From CBDCCT01 sp965214995 (GTDB taxonomy: Bacteria; Deinococcota; Deinococci; Deinococcales; Trueperaceae), in contig CBDCCT010000002.1 in assembly GCA_965214995.1 (NCBI GenBank), positions 2,728,001 to 2,792,000 of the forward strand: a stretch of DNA of 64,000 nucleotides, read 5' to 3'. Both the position numbers and the translations under genes were made by a program. How positions within the stretch are numbered: position 1 is the stretch's first letter; every line of letters begins with the position of its first letter. Shown here one piece after another: positions 1 through 8,706 of this stretch. The notes beneath the pieces were generated by a model. The model did no database searches. It was not told the DNA's origin and saw nothing but the letters and a program-made list of their open reading frames with translations.

Positions 1-860
1 AGGCCCGTCTCCCTTTCTAAATCTTCAAACCGCGCCCGCAGCCGCCGGTTGGCCGCCACGCCCCCGGCGACGACGAGCGTGGGGTAGCCCTCATATCCCA
101 CAGCCTCCACCGCGCGCCGCGTCACCTCGAGCAGACTCTCGACCGCCACATGCTCGAAAGAGGCGGCGACATCGGCTTTGTTCGCGTCCGGCTGCCGTTG
201 CAAAAGGACCGAGACCGCCGTTTTGAGGCCGCTAAAGGAAAAGTCAAAGCCTGTTTGTCCTCGCAGGGGCGGCGTGAACGCAAAAGCCGCCGCGTCACCC
301 GTCTCAGCGAGCCTGCTCAGCGCCGGGCCGCCCGGATAGGGAAGCCCCAAGAGCCGCGCTACCTTATCAAAAGCCTCGCCCGCCGCGTCGTCGCGGCTGC
401 GGCCCAGCTCAATGTAGTCGCCCCAGCGCGGCACCTCGAAAAGACTCGTGTGACCGCCCGAGGCGATGAGGCACACGAAGGGCGGCGCGACCTCCCCTAC
501 CGCGAGAACGGAAGCGATGTGGCCCTCCAAATGATGCACCGGCACAAAAGGAAGCCCCCGCGCCCAGGCGAGCGTCTTGGCGTAGGAAAGCCCCACGAGG
601 AGCGCGCCGACGAGGCCGGGGCCGTAGGTCGCCGCCACCGCCGTCACGTCGTCAAGCTCTACACCTGCCTCTTCAAGCGCCCTCGTCACCACCTCGTCAA
701 TCACCGCCAGATGCTCGCGGCTCGCCGCCTCGGGCATGACGCCGCCGAAGGGCGCGTGGAGCGCCGTCTGCGAGGCGACGACGTTGGCGACGACGCGCCC
801 GTCTTTGACCAAGCCTACGCCCGTGTCGTCGCACGAGGTGTCGATGCCCAAGATAATCAT
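1..860 (-). CDS. tsaD: tRNA N6-threonylcarbamoyladenosine transferase TsaD, 3' end outside window
   Basis: TsaD transfers the threonylcarbamoyl group to A37 of ANN-decoding tRNAs in the cytoplasm, with TsaB and TsaE. Translating the complement from the ATG at 858-860 gives MIILGIDTSCDDT, the ASKHA-fold start of the family. The metal-binding HHLEGH follows at about residue 110, then ASGGHTSL and VVAGGVAANRRLR near the window edge. About 286 codons of an expected ~330 are present, so the gene is cut by the window rather than truncated. It is divergent from the methyltransferase at 905. There is no Shine-Dalgarno close to the start, but TAGCGT lies 7 bases upstream, which suggests a leaderless mRNA. 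Confidence 0.95.
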   Translation of the reverse strand, partial: MIILGIDTSCDDTGVGLVKDGRVVANVVASQTALHAPFGGVMPEAASREHLAVIDEVVTRALEEAGVELDDVTAVAATYGPGLVGALLVGLSYAKTLAWARGLPFVPVHHLEGHIASVLAVGEVAPPFVCLIASGGHTSLFEVPRWGDYIELGRSRDDAAGEAFDKVARLLGLPYPGGPALSRLAETGDAAAFAFTPPLRGQTGFDFSFSGLKTAVSVLLQRQPDANKADVAASFEHVAVESLLEVTRRAVEAVGYEGYPTLVVAGGVAANRRLRARFEDLERETG

Positions 861-904
861 GGCCCTAACGCTAACACTCCTCTCGAGCCCGGTAAACTGT
901 TGAG
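861..904. promoter_or_regulatory. Divergent tsaD / rsmC-like promoter region with two start-proximal -10 boxes
   Basis: Only 44 bases separate the two divergent start codons. On the minus strand TAGCGT (868-873) lies 7 bases before the tsaD ATG. On the plus strand TAAACT (893-898) lies 6 bases before the GTG at 905. Both positions predict transcription starting at or within a base or two of the start codon. Inferred from position only. Confidence 0.5.
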
Positions 905-2026
905 GTGACGGACGATGTTCTTAAGGCCTATCACGTGCTCGAGCCCCGCTCCCTGGAGAGTGCCACCTTTTACACCAAAGCGGGCGTCCGCGGTTACCCG
1001 GACCTGCCGCCGGGGTTGAGGGAGACGCTGCATAAGGCGCGCTTCCAGGGAGACGAACTCACGGACATGAGCGGGAGCGCGGGGCTTGCTTTGTTAGGAG
1101 CATTGGAGCGCGGCGAGGTGGAGGGGGGGACGGTGCTCGGAACCTCCCGCGCGGCCCTACGTTGCGCGCTCGCAACCTTTGCCGACGACCCTGCCGTCAG
1201 TGTGGCGGCAGGCGCTCCCTGGGACGCGCCGAAAGGAAGCGCCGAACACCTCGTGCTCACGCCGACGACGGACCGGGGTACGGCGCGCGTGCTGGCAGAA
1301 CTCGCGGGCGCGCACGCCGCGTTAGAACCAGGCGGTACGGCTTACCTGCTCATGCACAAAGACGGCGGGGGCAAGCGTTATGAAAAGGAGGCGGCGCGGC
1401 TTTTTGGAGAGCTCGAGCCTTTAGCCAAAAGCGGCGGCTGGCGGCTCTCCGTGGCGGTGAAGCGTACTGAAAACGCACCTGACGTAGAGTTTATAACCTT
1501 TGAGGCGGCAGGGTTACAGTTGGAAGCCTTCCCCGGCGTGTTCGCCGCGGGCAAGCTCGATCCCGGTACGGCGCTCCTGTTAGATACAGTGAATTTCTCA
1601 GGTCTAGCAGGTCAACGGGTGCTCGACATCGGCTGCGGCTACGGCGTGATTTCGCTCAAGGCCTCGCTGGCGGGGGCCGCGGTGACGGCGCTCGACGACG
1701 ATTTGCTCGCGGTGCGCAGCACCCACCGCAACGCGAAAACGTACGGCCTGGACGTGCGCGCGCTGCATTCGGATGTGGACTCTGAACTCAAAGACGAATG
1801 CTTCGACGTGGTGCTGATGAACCCGCCCTTTCACGTGGGCAAGGGGGTGAGGCTGGGGCTGCCTCGAGCCTTTCTGGCGGCGGCTCACAAGCACCTGGAG
1901 CCCGGCGGCGCGCTCACGCTGGTGGCGAACAAGGCGCTCCCTTACGAACGTGAACTCGCCTCTTGGCAGGAAGCGGAGACGCTGGCAACGGACGCGCGTT
2001 TCAAGGTGCTGCGGGCGGTTAAGTAG
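905..2026 (+). CDS. Class I SAM-dependent methyltransferase, RsmC/RlmG-like
   Basis: A 373-residue protein with the two-part layout of RsmC/RlmG guanine-N2 rRNA methyltransferases: a degenerate N-terminal methyltransferase-like half and a catalytic C-terminal half. The SAM motif VLDIGCGYG is at 239-247 and the catalytic NPPFH at 306-310, typical of exocyclic-amine methyltransferases. The likely target is a guanine in 16S or 23S rRNA. Which one cannot be told from the sequence. It starts with GTG, has a -10-like TAAACT 6 bases upstream and no ribosome binding site. Its stop overlaps the convergent thrB by 8 bases. Confidence 0.85.
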   Translation: MTDDVLKAYHVLEPRSLESATFYTKAGVRGYPDLPPGLRETLHKARFQGDELTDMSGSAGLALLGALERGEVEGGTVLGTSRAALRCALATFADDPAVSVAAGAPWDAPKGSAEHLVLTPTTDRGTARVLAELAGAHAALEPGGTAYLLMHKDGGGKRYEKEAARLFGELEPLAKSGGWRLSVAVKRTENAPDVEFITFEAAGLQLEAFPGVFAAGKLDPGTALLLDTVNFSGLAGQRVLDIGCGYGVISLKASLAGAAVTALDDDLLAVRSTHRNAKTYGLDVRALHSDVDSELKDECFDVVLMNPPFHVGKGVRLGLPRAFLAAAHKHLEPGGALTLVANKALPYERELASWQEAETLATDARFKVLRAVK

Positions 2027-2936
2027 CCTGTTCGGGCTCCTTTGTTAAGTCCTCTACTCCCGCGCCAAAGCTGTAACCTTCGCTTGCGCGAAGCTCGAGC
2101 ACCTTCCCCCGCTCCCCCACAAAAGCGCGCATGAGCGCCTTGCAGCGAACCGCCGCCTTAGCGTCCGTACACACCGCCCCCAGCGTCGGCCCCGCGCCCG
2201 AGAGGTAAGCGGGGATGCCCGCTCCCCGCAGCCGCTCACGGAGGGCGGCGAAGCCGGGAATAAGCCCTTCGCGGTAGGGCTCGTGGAGGGCGTCGCGCGC
2301 CGCCACGGCTAACAGTTCGGGTTTATCCAGCGCCACCGCCGCGGTCCACAGGGCGCTGCGCGAGGCGTTAAAAACCGCGTCCTCTCGCCTGTAAAGGACG
2401 GGCAGCACCGCCCGCGATTCGCTCGTCAAGAGCTCAAACTCGGGCACGGCGAAAAGAAAGGTCCAGCTCTCGGGAACCTTTAAGCTCTCGCAGAGGTAGC
2501 CGCCCGGCGTGGACGCCGACACCGTAAAGCCGCCGTAGACCGCCGGGGCCACGTTGTCCGGGTGCCCCTCCATCTTGGCGGTGAGCCCGAACACCCCGTC
2601 GCGCCCCAGAACGCCCCCGAGCCCCGCGTCGGCTAAAGCTGCCCCGGCGACGAGCGCCGCCGAGGATGAGCCGAGCCCGCGAGCGAGCGGGATGGGATTG
2701 TCCACTTCGAAGTGGACCGTCGGCGGGGGCCGCCCGAGCGCGCGGTAGACGGAGCGAAAGCCCTGGTGGATGAGGCTGTCGGGCGTGTCGGGCACGCGGC
2801 CCTCGCCGCGGTAGGAGAGGCCGTCGCGGGGTGCGGGGCTGGTTGAGACCTCGAGCCAGAGCCCTACGGCTAACCCCAGACAGTCGAAGCCGGGGCCTAA
2901 ATTGGCGCTGGTGGCGGGCACGCGGACGGTGGTCAT
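2019..2936 (-). CDS. thrB: Homoserine kinase
   Basis: GHMP-family kinase that phosphorylates L-homoserine in threonine synthesis. The frame is open to 3101, but the family N-terminus MTTVRVPATSANLGPGFDCLG begins at the ATG at 2934-2936. From there the protein is 305 residues, normal for ThrB. The ATP-binding PIPLARGLGSSSAA is at 81-94 and the C-terminal GAGPTLGAV motif is present. Its ATG overlaps the stop of the upstream nnr gene as ATGA (2933-2936), so translation is coupled. ThrA and ThrC are not in the window. Confidence 0.95.
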   Translation of the reverse strand: MTTVRVPATSANLGPGFDCLGLAVGLWLEVSTSPAPRDGLSYRGEGRVPDTPDSLIHQGFRSVYRALGRPPPTVHFEVDNPIPLARGLGSSSAALVAGAALADAGLGGVLGRDGVFGLTAKMEGHPDNVAPAVYGGFTVSASTPGGYLCESLKVPESWTFLFAVPEFELLTSESRAVLPVLYRREDAVFNASRSALWTAAVALDKPELLAVAARDALHEPYREGLIPGFAALRERLRGAGIPAYLSGAGPTLGAVCTDAKAAVRCKALMRAFVGERGKVLELRASEGYSFGAGVEDLTKEPEQAT

Positions 2937-4432
2937 CCGGCTTTGTGTAGCAACTCGAGCCACACCCGCGGAAACGCCTCCACCAAATCGGTAGCGATGA
3001 GACCATCGCCGTACCTTTCTGCCGCCCGTTGCCCTGCGAGCCCGTGAACAAAAACCGCCGCGCAGGCCCGCTCGAAAAGGTCGTCCGCCCCCGCCAACCA
3101 CGCGCCCAAGATTCCCGAGAGCACGTCCCCCGCGCCCCCCGTCGCCATGCCGGGGTGACTGGGGGTGCTCACCGCCACCCGCCCATCCGGCGCGGCAATC
3201 GTCGTGGTCGCGCCCTTGAGCACGGCGACGGCGCGGCTCCTCTTGGCGAGTTCCCGCGCGCTGCCGATGGGGTCGGCCTGGACGTCGCCCGCGCTCCCGC
3301 CCAAAAGTCCCGCCGCCTCGCCCACGTGCGGGGTCAGCACGCAGCGGCCATGCTCTCTCACGGCCTCAAACCACGCGTCGCTGCCGTCCAAGGCTCCGGC
3401 GTCGAGCAGCGTGGGCACGTCGCTCTGGCGGATGAGCTGGGGCAGAACCCCCAACGCCCGCTCATCCAGCCCCGGCCCGACCACCCGGACCTGCCGCCGC
3501 TTCTCGGAAATGTTCTCCAACCCCGCCAGCGGGTCTTCGTCCCAGTGAAGGGGCGCAAAAATGATTTCGGGCCACGACCCCGCCAGCCGCCCCTCCGCGG
3601 CGAGCGTGACAAGCCCCGCCCCCGCACGGTAGGCCCCGCGGCAGGCCATCTCGGCGGCACCCAGATACTGTTCGGACCCGGCGACGACCAAAACGGTGCC
3701 CACCTTGTACTTGTGCGTGTCCTGCGCCCTAGTCGGGAACCAAGGCACCACGTCCCGCGCGGTGAGCACCTGCACGTCCGACTGGGCCTCCAAAGTTTTC
3801 TCGGGGATGCCTATGTCGGCCACCTCCCACGCGCCGTACGCCTCGCTTGCGGGGTGGAGCACCGAGGAGCGCTTCGGCCCCGCCAGTTGCACCGTCCGCG
3901 CCGCCCGGATGTGCGGGCCGTTCATCGCGCCCTCGTCCGCGGATACGCCGCTGGGTACGTCCACGCTGAGGACGGACAGACCGCTTTCGTTCACCGCCTC
4001 GACGATACTTGCGAAGGGCTCCTCGAGCGCCCGCGACAGCCCACTCCCGAAAAGCGCGTCTATCACTAAATCATGACGTCTCAGCGCCGCCTGGACATTT
4101 ACCTCGCTCAGTTCTCCCGCCTCGCCGTGCGCGAGCCACGCGGCTCGAGCGGCTCTACCGTCTGCCGAACCCATATCATCTTGGTGATGGGCGTGCTCGA
4201 GCACCGTTATCTCGAGTCCCGCGAGAAGCAGGTGCCGCGCCGCCACGTAGCCGTCGCCGCCGTTGTTGCCCCGCCCGCAGAGGATGAGAATGCGCCTCGC
4301 ATCGGGCCAACCTCTTCGCGCCGCCTCGGCCACCGCGCGCCCCGCGTTCTCCATGAGCAACAAGGAGGAGACGCCCGCGTCCGCCGCCGCTTGGTCGGCG
4401 TTTCGCATCTGTTGAGCCGTAAAAAGTTTCAT
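2933..4432 (-). CDS. nnr: Bifunctional NAD(P)H-hydrate repair enzyme (epimerase + ADP/ATP-dependent dehydratase)
   Basis: Repairs hydrated NADH and NADPH. The N-terminal NnrE domain (about 1-215) epimerises R-NADHX and carries GRGNNGGDGY at 53-62. The C-terminal NnrD domain (about 225-499) dehydrates S-NADHX and carries LTPHVGEAAGLLG and GMATGGAGDVLSGIL at about 428-442. The usual dehydratase DADAL segment reads DAGAL here, a mild deviation. The 499-residue length is normal for the fused form. A TACACT box sits 6 bases before the ATG with no Shine-Dalgarno. It forms an operon with thrB through an ATGA overlap. Confidence 0.95.
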   Translation of the reverse strand: MKLFTAQQMRNADQAAADAGVSSLLLMENAGRAVAEAARRGWPDARRILILCGRGNNGGDGYVAARHLLLAGLEITVLEHAHHQDDMGSADGRAARAAWLAHGEAGELSEVNVQAALRRHDLVIDALFGSGLSRALEEPFASIVEAVNESGLSVLSVDVPSGVSADEGAMNGPHIRAARTVQLAGPKRSSVLHPASEAYGAWEVADIGIPEKTLEAQSDVQVLTARDVVPWFPTRAQDTHKYKVGTVLVVAGSEQYLGAAEMACRGAYRAGAGLVTLAAEGRLAGSWPEIIFAPLHWDEDPLAGLENISEKRRQVRVVGPGLDERALGVLPQLIRQSDVPTLLDAGALDGSDAWFEAVREHGRCVLTPHVGEAAGLLGGSAGDVQADPIGSARELAKRSRAVAVLKGATTTIAAPDGRVAVSTPSHPGMATGGAGDVLSGILGAWLAGADDLFERACAAVFVHGLAGQRAAERYGDGLIATDLVEAFPRVWLELLHKAG

Positions 4433-4438
4433 GGGAAC

Positions 4439-4444
4439 AGTGTA
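4439..4444 (-). promoter_or_regulatory. -10 box of leaderless nnr-thrB transcript
   Basis: TACACT on the minus strand ends 6 bases before the nnr ATG at 4432. No purine-rich ribosome binding site lies between, which fits a leaderless transcript. No clear -35 was seen. Confidence 0.45.
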
Positions 4445-4519
4445 CGAAAGTTTGTTAGGCGGGACTGATATGCGGGATTATAGATGTCACCCGACCCACA
4501 GGCGCAGGGGCTGGCGGGT

Positions 4520-4527
4520 TAGATAAT
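4520..4527 (+). promoter_or_regulatory. -10 region of leaderless flavoprotein gene
   Basis: TAGATAAT ends 6 bases before the ATG at 4534. The gap (ACTCGA) holds no ribosome binding site. Either TAGATA or GATAAT could be the hexamer. Confidence 0.45.
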
Positions 4528-4533
4528 ACTCGA

Positions 4534-5550
4534 ATGGAAAGCGTACTAAGCGAAACCGAAAACCGCACATCCGAGAACGTTTACGACTGCCTCATCGTCG
4601 GCGGCGGCGTGGCGGGGCTCTCGGCGGCGATTCACCTAGCCTGGCACAAGCGCCGCGTGCGCGTCTTCGACCGGCGGACGGGGCCGCTGCCCTACACCCT
4701 AAACAAGCTCGAGAACGTCCCCGGCCTCCCCGGCATCACGGGCGTCGAATTGCAAAAGCGGCTCTTGAAACAGGCCAAAGACTTGGGCGCGGAGGTGGAA
4801 CGCTCGAGCGTTACGGGAGCGTCCGGCAAGGTCGGCGACTTTCGGCTCGAGACCGACAAAGGCGCTTTCTACCACGGCAAAACGCTCCTCCTGGCGACGG
4901 GCGTGGCCCGCCATCACCCGGTGATAAACGGTGAGTGGAAGGCGGCTTTACCCTACGCCGCGAAGTGCAACATGTACTACTGCCCCGACTGTGAAGCGCC
5001 CGAAATGGCGGGCAAGCGCGCGCTGATTCTCTCCACGGGCTCTTCGGTGGGCGGCGTGAGCACCGCCAAGCACCTTTACAATTTTACGAGCGACCTCACC
5101 CTGCTTTTTACGAGCAACAATCCCGACAAGCGGGCGCTGAAACCGGAACATAAGGAATGGCTCGAGGCGCGCGGCGTCCCCTGGCTCGAGGGAACCATCG
5201 ACAAAATCGAGGGCAAAAAGGGCTGCGTTGCGGCGGTGGTTTTAGACGACGGGCGGAGACTCGAGTATGATGCTTACTTCGTCTCGAGCCCCAAGGTGCC
5301 GCGTAGTGAGCTTGCGAAAGGGCTGGGGCTCGAGCTGACCCCCACCGGGCACGTCGCGCCCATAACGCAGCGCGGCGACACGGCGGTCGAGGGCGTCTGG
5401 GTGGCGGGCGACGTGCGTCCCATGACCCAGCAGGTGCCCATCGCGATGGGCACGGGCAACATCGCGGCGGTGCATATCGACCAGTACCTCACGTATGTGC
5501 TGGGTGCGGCGGAAGCGGCCCGGACCTCGAATGTCCCCGTCGCCAGATAG
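4534..5550 (+). CDS. Thioredoxin-reductase-like FAD/NAD(P)-dependent oxidoreductase
   Basis: A 338-residue two-dinucleotide-domain flavoprotein. The FAD motif GGGVAG is at 23-28, a second nucleotide-binding segment STGSSVGG at about 168-174, and the C-terminal FAD motif is VEGVWVAGDVR. The redox pair is CPDC at 150-153, within YYCPDCEAPE, in the place of the CATC/CAVC pair of classical TrxB. A dithiol reductase is therefore plausible, but the physiological partner is unknown. No thioredoxin gene is adjacent. It could equally be an oxidase or a ferredoxin-type relative that kept the cysteines. Confidence 0.8.
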   Translation: MESVLSETENRTSENVYDCLIVGGGVAGLSAAIHLAWHKRRVRVFDRRTGPLPYTLNKLENVPGLPGITGVELQKRLLKQAKDLGAEVERSSVTGASGKVGDFRLETDKGAFYHGKTLLLATGVARHHPVINGEWKAALPYAAKCNMYYCPDCEAPEMAGKRALILSTGSSVGGVSTAKHLYNFTSDLTLLFTSNNPDKRALKPEHKEWLEARGVPWLEGTIDKIEGKKGCVAAVVLDDGRRLEYDAYFVSSPKVPRSELAKGLGLELTPTGHVAPITQRGDTAVEGVWVAGDVRPMTQQVPIAMGTGNIAAVHIDQYLTYVLGAAEAARTSNVPVAR

Positions 5551-5631
5551 GGAGAGCCTTTCACTTCGCTAAGCAAGTCCGGCGCTGTGAACTGGGTGTC
5601 GCTGGGTGGTGCATACAGCGAAGAAACCCTG

Positions 5632-5637
5632 TATAAT
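5632..5637 (+). promoter_or_regulatory. -10 box (TATAAT) of argR, probably leaderless
   Basis: A perfect TATAAT lies 8 bases upstream of the argR ATG (5646) inside the AT-rich run 5632-5647. Transcription would start at or next to the start codon. The same AT-rich palindrome-like stretch could also serve as an ARG box for autoregulation, but the match is not clear enough to claim. Confidence 0.6.
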
Positions 5638-5645
5638 GTATAAAT

Positions 5646-6104
5646 ATGCCGAGCAAAGAGTACCGACAACGTTTAATCGAAGAGCTCGTCGAGAACGAGT
5701 TCGTCTCGACCCAATCCGAAATCGCCGAGCACCTCCACAACCGTGGCATCAGGGTGACGCAGGCGACCATCTCCCGCGACGTGAACGAACTCCGGCTGGT
5801 GCGGCTGCCCGCGGGCAACGGCCAGCACCGCTACCGCTCGACCCCCTTAGCCGCGCAAGAGGACGTGATGGGCGAGCTTCAGCAGCGCTTCAAATTGTTC
5901 GTGCGCACCATCGACCGGGGTGACAACATCATCGTCATCAATACCGACGAGGGACACGCCACGGGCATCGCTTATGTGATTGACAAGCTCGACCGCGAGG
6001 AAATTGTGGGGACCATCGCGGGGCAGAACACGATTTTGGTCATCGTCAGGAACAAAGAGAGCGCCGACGAGATGTTAGGAGAGTTCGAGGGGCTGCTCGA
6101 GTAG
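5646..6104 (+). CDS. argR: Arginine repressor ArgR
   Basis: A 152-residue hexameric regulator that senses arginine and controls arginine metabolism genes. The N-terminal winged helix (about 1-70) includes TQSEIAEHLHNRGIRVTQAT and ISRDVNELRLVR. The C-terminal arginine-binding and oligomerisation domain includes GTIAGQNTILVI near 124-135. Length is normal. It is monocistronic, convergent with clpA (3-base gap between stops), and has a perfect TATAAT just before its ATG with no Shine-Dalgarno. Confidence 0.95.
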   Translation: MPSKEYRQRLIEELVENEFVSTQSEIAEHLHNRGIRVTQATISRDVNELRLVRLPAGNGQHRYRSTPLAAQEDVMGELQQRFKLFVRTIDRGDNIIVINTDEGHATGIAYVIDKLDREEIVGTIAGQNTILVIVRNKESADEMLGEFEGLLE

Positions 6105-6107
6105 CCC

Positions 6108-8315
6108 CTACACGTACCTCAGCCGAAATTCACCCTTTTCTACGTCAACCCGCACCGCCCCGCCGCCTTTGAGCGCGCCAAAAAGCAACGCGTCAGCGAG
6201 GGGCTTTTTGAGGGTTTCTTGAACCACTCGAGCAAGAGGCCGCGCGCCGTACTGGGTATCAAAACCGCGGGTGGCGAGTTCTGCTCGAGCTTCGGGGCTC
6301 AGCTCGAGCCTCACCTTGCGCTCTTTTAGCTGTGCCTCCAATTCGCCAATAAACTTGTCCACGATGCGGGCCATGACATTCTTGTCAAGAGGCGCGAACG
6401 GCACCACCGCGTCGAGGCGTCCGCGGAATTCGGGGGTAAAAAGACGTTTAACGGCCTCCTCGCTCGCATAGGTTTTGGTACCGCCCGTAAAGCCCACCGC
6501 GGGGCCGCTCGCCTCCGCAGCGCCCGCGTTGGTGGTCATGATGAGGACGACGTTGCGGAAATCGACCTCTTTACCGTTGTGGTCGGTCATCTTGCCGTAG
6601 TCCATCACCTGCAGGAGGATGTTGAATAAGTCTGGGTGCGCCTTTTCTATTTCGTCTAAGAGCAAAACCGCGTGCGGGTTGCGGGTGACAGCGTCGGTGA
6701 GGAGGCCGCCCTGGTCGAAGCCGACGTAGCCGGGCGGCGCGCCGATAAGGCGAGAGACGGCGTGTTTTTCCATGTATTCGGACATGTCGAAGCGCAGGAG
6801 GGGCGCTTCTAGGTTCTTGGCAAGTCCCCTAGCAAGCTCCGTTTTACCCACCCCCGTCGGCCCGGAAAAGAGAAACGCGCCGATGGGCTTTTGCGAATCG
6901 CGCAGCCCCGAGCGGGCAAGCTTGACCGCGTCCGCCACCTCGCGCACCGCCTTGGGCTGGCCGAACACCACGTTGGCTAGGTCGGCCTCGAGGTGAGAGA
7001 GTTTCACCGCGTCGTCGCTCGAGACCGTTTTGGCCGGGATGCGCGCGATACTGGCGATGGTAGCCTCGATATCTCCTACACCGACGCGTTTGCGTCTGGC
7101 TGAGCCCAGCGTGAGCGCCGCGCCCGCCTCGTCGAGCACGTCGATAGCCGCGTCCGGCAGCCGCCGCCCGGAGAGGTGACGCGCCGCGAGCGTTACCGCG
7201 CTTTCTACCGCCCCGTCGGTGTAGCGCAGGCCGTAGTGCGCCTCGAGCTTGGGTCTAAGCCCCCGCAAAATTTTGATGGCCTCGGCGGGGGAGGGCTCGA
7301 GCACGTCGATTTTGCCAAAGCGGCGGCTCAGCGCGCGGTCTTTTTCTATGACTTTATACTCCTCAAAGGTCGTCGCGCCGATGCAGCGTAAGCCCTTGGC
7401 GAGCGCCGGTTTGAGCAGGTTGGACGCGTCCATCGTGCCGCCCGAGACCGCGCCCGCGCCGACGACGGTGTGGATTTCGTCGATGAAGAGGATGGCGGGG
7501 TTGGCCTCGAGCGCCCCCAACACCCCTTTAAGCCGCTCCTCAAAGTCACCCCGGTAGCGCGTGCCCGCGAGCAAGCTTCCTAAATCGAGCGCGTAGAGCC
7601 GCATCCTCCGCAGTCCCTCGGGCACCTCGCCCGCTACCATCCTTTGCGCCAAGCCTTCCACCAACGCTGTCTTGCCCACACCGGGGTCGCCCACGAGCAG
7701 CGGGTTGTTTTTGCTCCGCCTCGAGAGCACCTGCAACATCCGCGTGAGTTCATGCCCGCGCCCGATGAGCGGGTCCAGCGCCCCCGCCTCGGCCTGCGCG
7801 GTGAGGTCGGTGCAGTAGGCTTCTAGAGGTTCGCTTGCGTCTGGTACTTCAGCTTCCACCTCGAGTGGTGACGGACGCCCCTGCGTGCCCGACACCACGC
7901 CCTCGGCCAACACGCTCGTCACGTCGAGTTTGGTCAAACCGTAACGCTCGAGCAGCCCGCACGCCCCCGACATCGGCTCGTCGAAAATTGCAGCCAACAC
8001 GTGCGCCCCGTTCGCCGCCTCGCGGCCCGCCGCCTGCATCTGGTAGACCGCGCGCTGGACGACGCGTTCAAAGGTGGTGGTGACGGTGGTGGCAACGTCG
8101 AAAGCATCGGGCACGGGCTCGAGCTCAGCCAGCCCCTCTTCTAACTCGTCCCGCAAACTTTCCACCTCGACCCCGCAACGCCTCAGCACGGGCGCGGCGT
8201 CGGGGTCGTCCAACAGGGCGAGAAGCAGGTGCTCCGCGCCCGCGTACTCGAGCCCTGCCTCCCGCGCCAAACTCACCGCCCGGTGAATCGTCTCTTTTAG
8301 CGCGGAAGAAATCAT
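6108..8315 (-). CDS. clpA: ATP-dependent Clp protease ATP-binding subunit ClpA
   Basis: Hexameric AAA+ unfoldase that feeds ClpP. The double Clp N-domain occupies about 1-145. The first AAA module has Walker A GDPGVGKT at 209-216 and Walker B ILFIDEIH. The second has GPTGVGKTELA and a C-terminal D2-small domain ending LFGALKGGG. There is no ClpB-type middle coiled coil, and at 735 residues it is ClpA-sized. The segment AVGFTGG in D2 is where the ClpP-docking IGF/L loop is expected. Its ATG overlaps the clpS stop (ATGA, 8312-8315), so unfoldase and adaptor are co-translated. Confidence 0.93.
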   Translation of the reverse strand: MISSALKETIHRAVSLAREAGLEYAGAEHLLLALLDDPDAAPVLRRCGVEVESLRDELEEGLAELEPVPDAFDVATTVTTTFERVVQRAVYQMQAAGREAANGAHVLAAIFDEPMSGACGLLERYGLTKLDVTSVLAEGVVSGTQGRPSPLEVEAEVPDASEPLEAYCTDLTAQAEAGALDPLIGRGHELTRMLQVLSRRSKNNPLLVGDPGVGKTALVEGLAQRMVAGEVPEGLRRMRLYALDLGSLLAGTRYRGDFEERLKGVLGALEANPAILFIDEIHTVVGAGAVSGGTMDASNLLKPALAKGLRCIGATTFEEYKVIEKDRALSRRFGKIDVLEPSPAEAIKILRGLRPKLEAHYGLRYTDGAVESAVTLAARHLSGRRLPDAAIDVLDEAGAALTLGSARRKRVGVGDIEATIASIARIPAKTVSSDDAVKLSHLEADLANVVFGQPKAVREVADAVKLARSGLRDSQKPIGAFLFSGPTGVGKTELARGLAKNLEAPLLRFDMSEYMEKHAVSRLIGAPPGYVGFDQGGLLTDAVTRNPHAVLLLDEIEKAHPDLFNILLQVMDYGKMTDHNGKEVDFRNVVLIMTTNAGAAEASGPAVGFTGGTKTYASEEAVKRLFTPEFRGRLDAVVPFAPLDKNVMARIVDKFIGELEAQLKERKVRLELSPEARAELATRGFDTQYGARPLARVVQETLKKPLADALLFGALKGGGAVRVDVEKGEFRLRYV

Positions 8316-8620
8316 GCAGGCTCCAGCGTGCAGCGCAGCGGATAGCCCGCCCCGCGTGCGCTCGAGGTGACCTGATTGACCTTCGTTTCGGCAATCTCAA
8401 AGGTGTACACGCCGCAGACACCCACGCCCTGCTGGTGGACGTTCAGCATGATGCGCGTGGCTTCCGCCTCGGTTTTGCGGAAGAAACGCTCGAGCACCCC
8501 CACCACGAAGTCCATCGGGGTGTAGTCGTCGTTTAGGAGGAGCACCCGGTACAGGGGCGGTGTTTTGGTCTTGGTCTGCGTTTTCGACTTGGTAAGCGTG
8601 TCGGAGCCCGCTTTTGCCAT
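8312..8620 (-). CDS. clpS: ClpS adaptor protein
   Basis: A 102-residue N-end-rule adaptor that binds the ClpA N-domain. After a Lys/Thr-rich disordered tail (1-20) it has the core YRVLLLNDDYTPMDFVVGVL at about 24-43, with the NDDYTPM loop that forms the N-degron pocket, and HQQGVGVCGVYTFEIAETK later. It is the first gene of a clpS-clpA operon. The promoter is start-proximal (TATAGT at 8627-8632). Confidence 0.95.
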   Translation of the reverse strand: MAKAGSDTLTKSKTQTKTKTPPLYRVLLLNDDYTPMDFVVGVLERFFRKTEAEATRIMLNVHQQGVGVCGVYTFEIAETKVNQVTSSARGAGYPLRCTLEPA

Positions 8621-8626
8621 GCTTTG

Positions 8627-8632
8627 ACTATA
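8627..8632 (-). promoter_or_regulatory. -10 box of leaderless clpS-clpA transcript
   Basis: TATAGT on the minus strand, 6 bases before the clpS ATG (8618-8620). No Shine-Dalgarno lies in the gap. Confidence 0.5.
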
Positions 8633-8706
8633 GCAATTTCTGGTTGATGGCCCGTTGCGAGAGGTAACTCGCCTGTTGCAGGGGGAGAACTTCCCTTACT
8701 CATTCC

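Noticed and set aside
150..908. A 252-codon plus-strand open frame opposite tsaD
   Set aside because: It is the antisense shadow of the well-conserved TsaD coding frame; its Arg-rich translation has no domain pattern.
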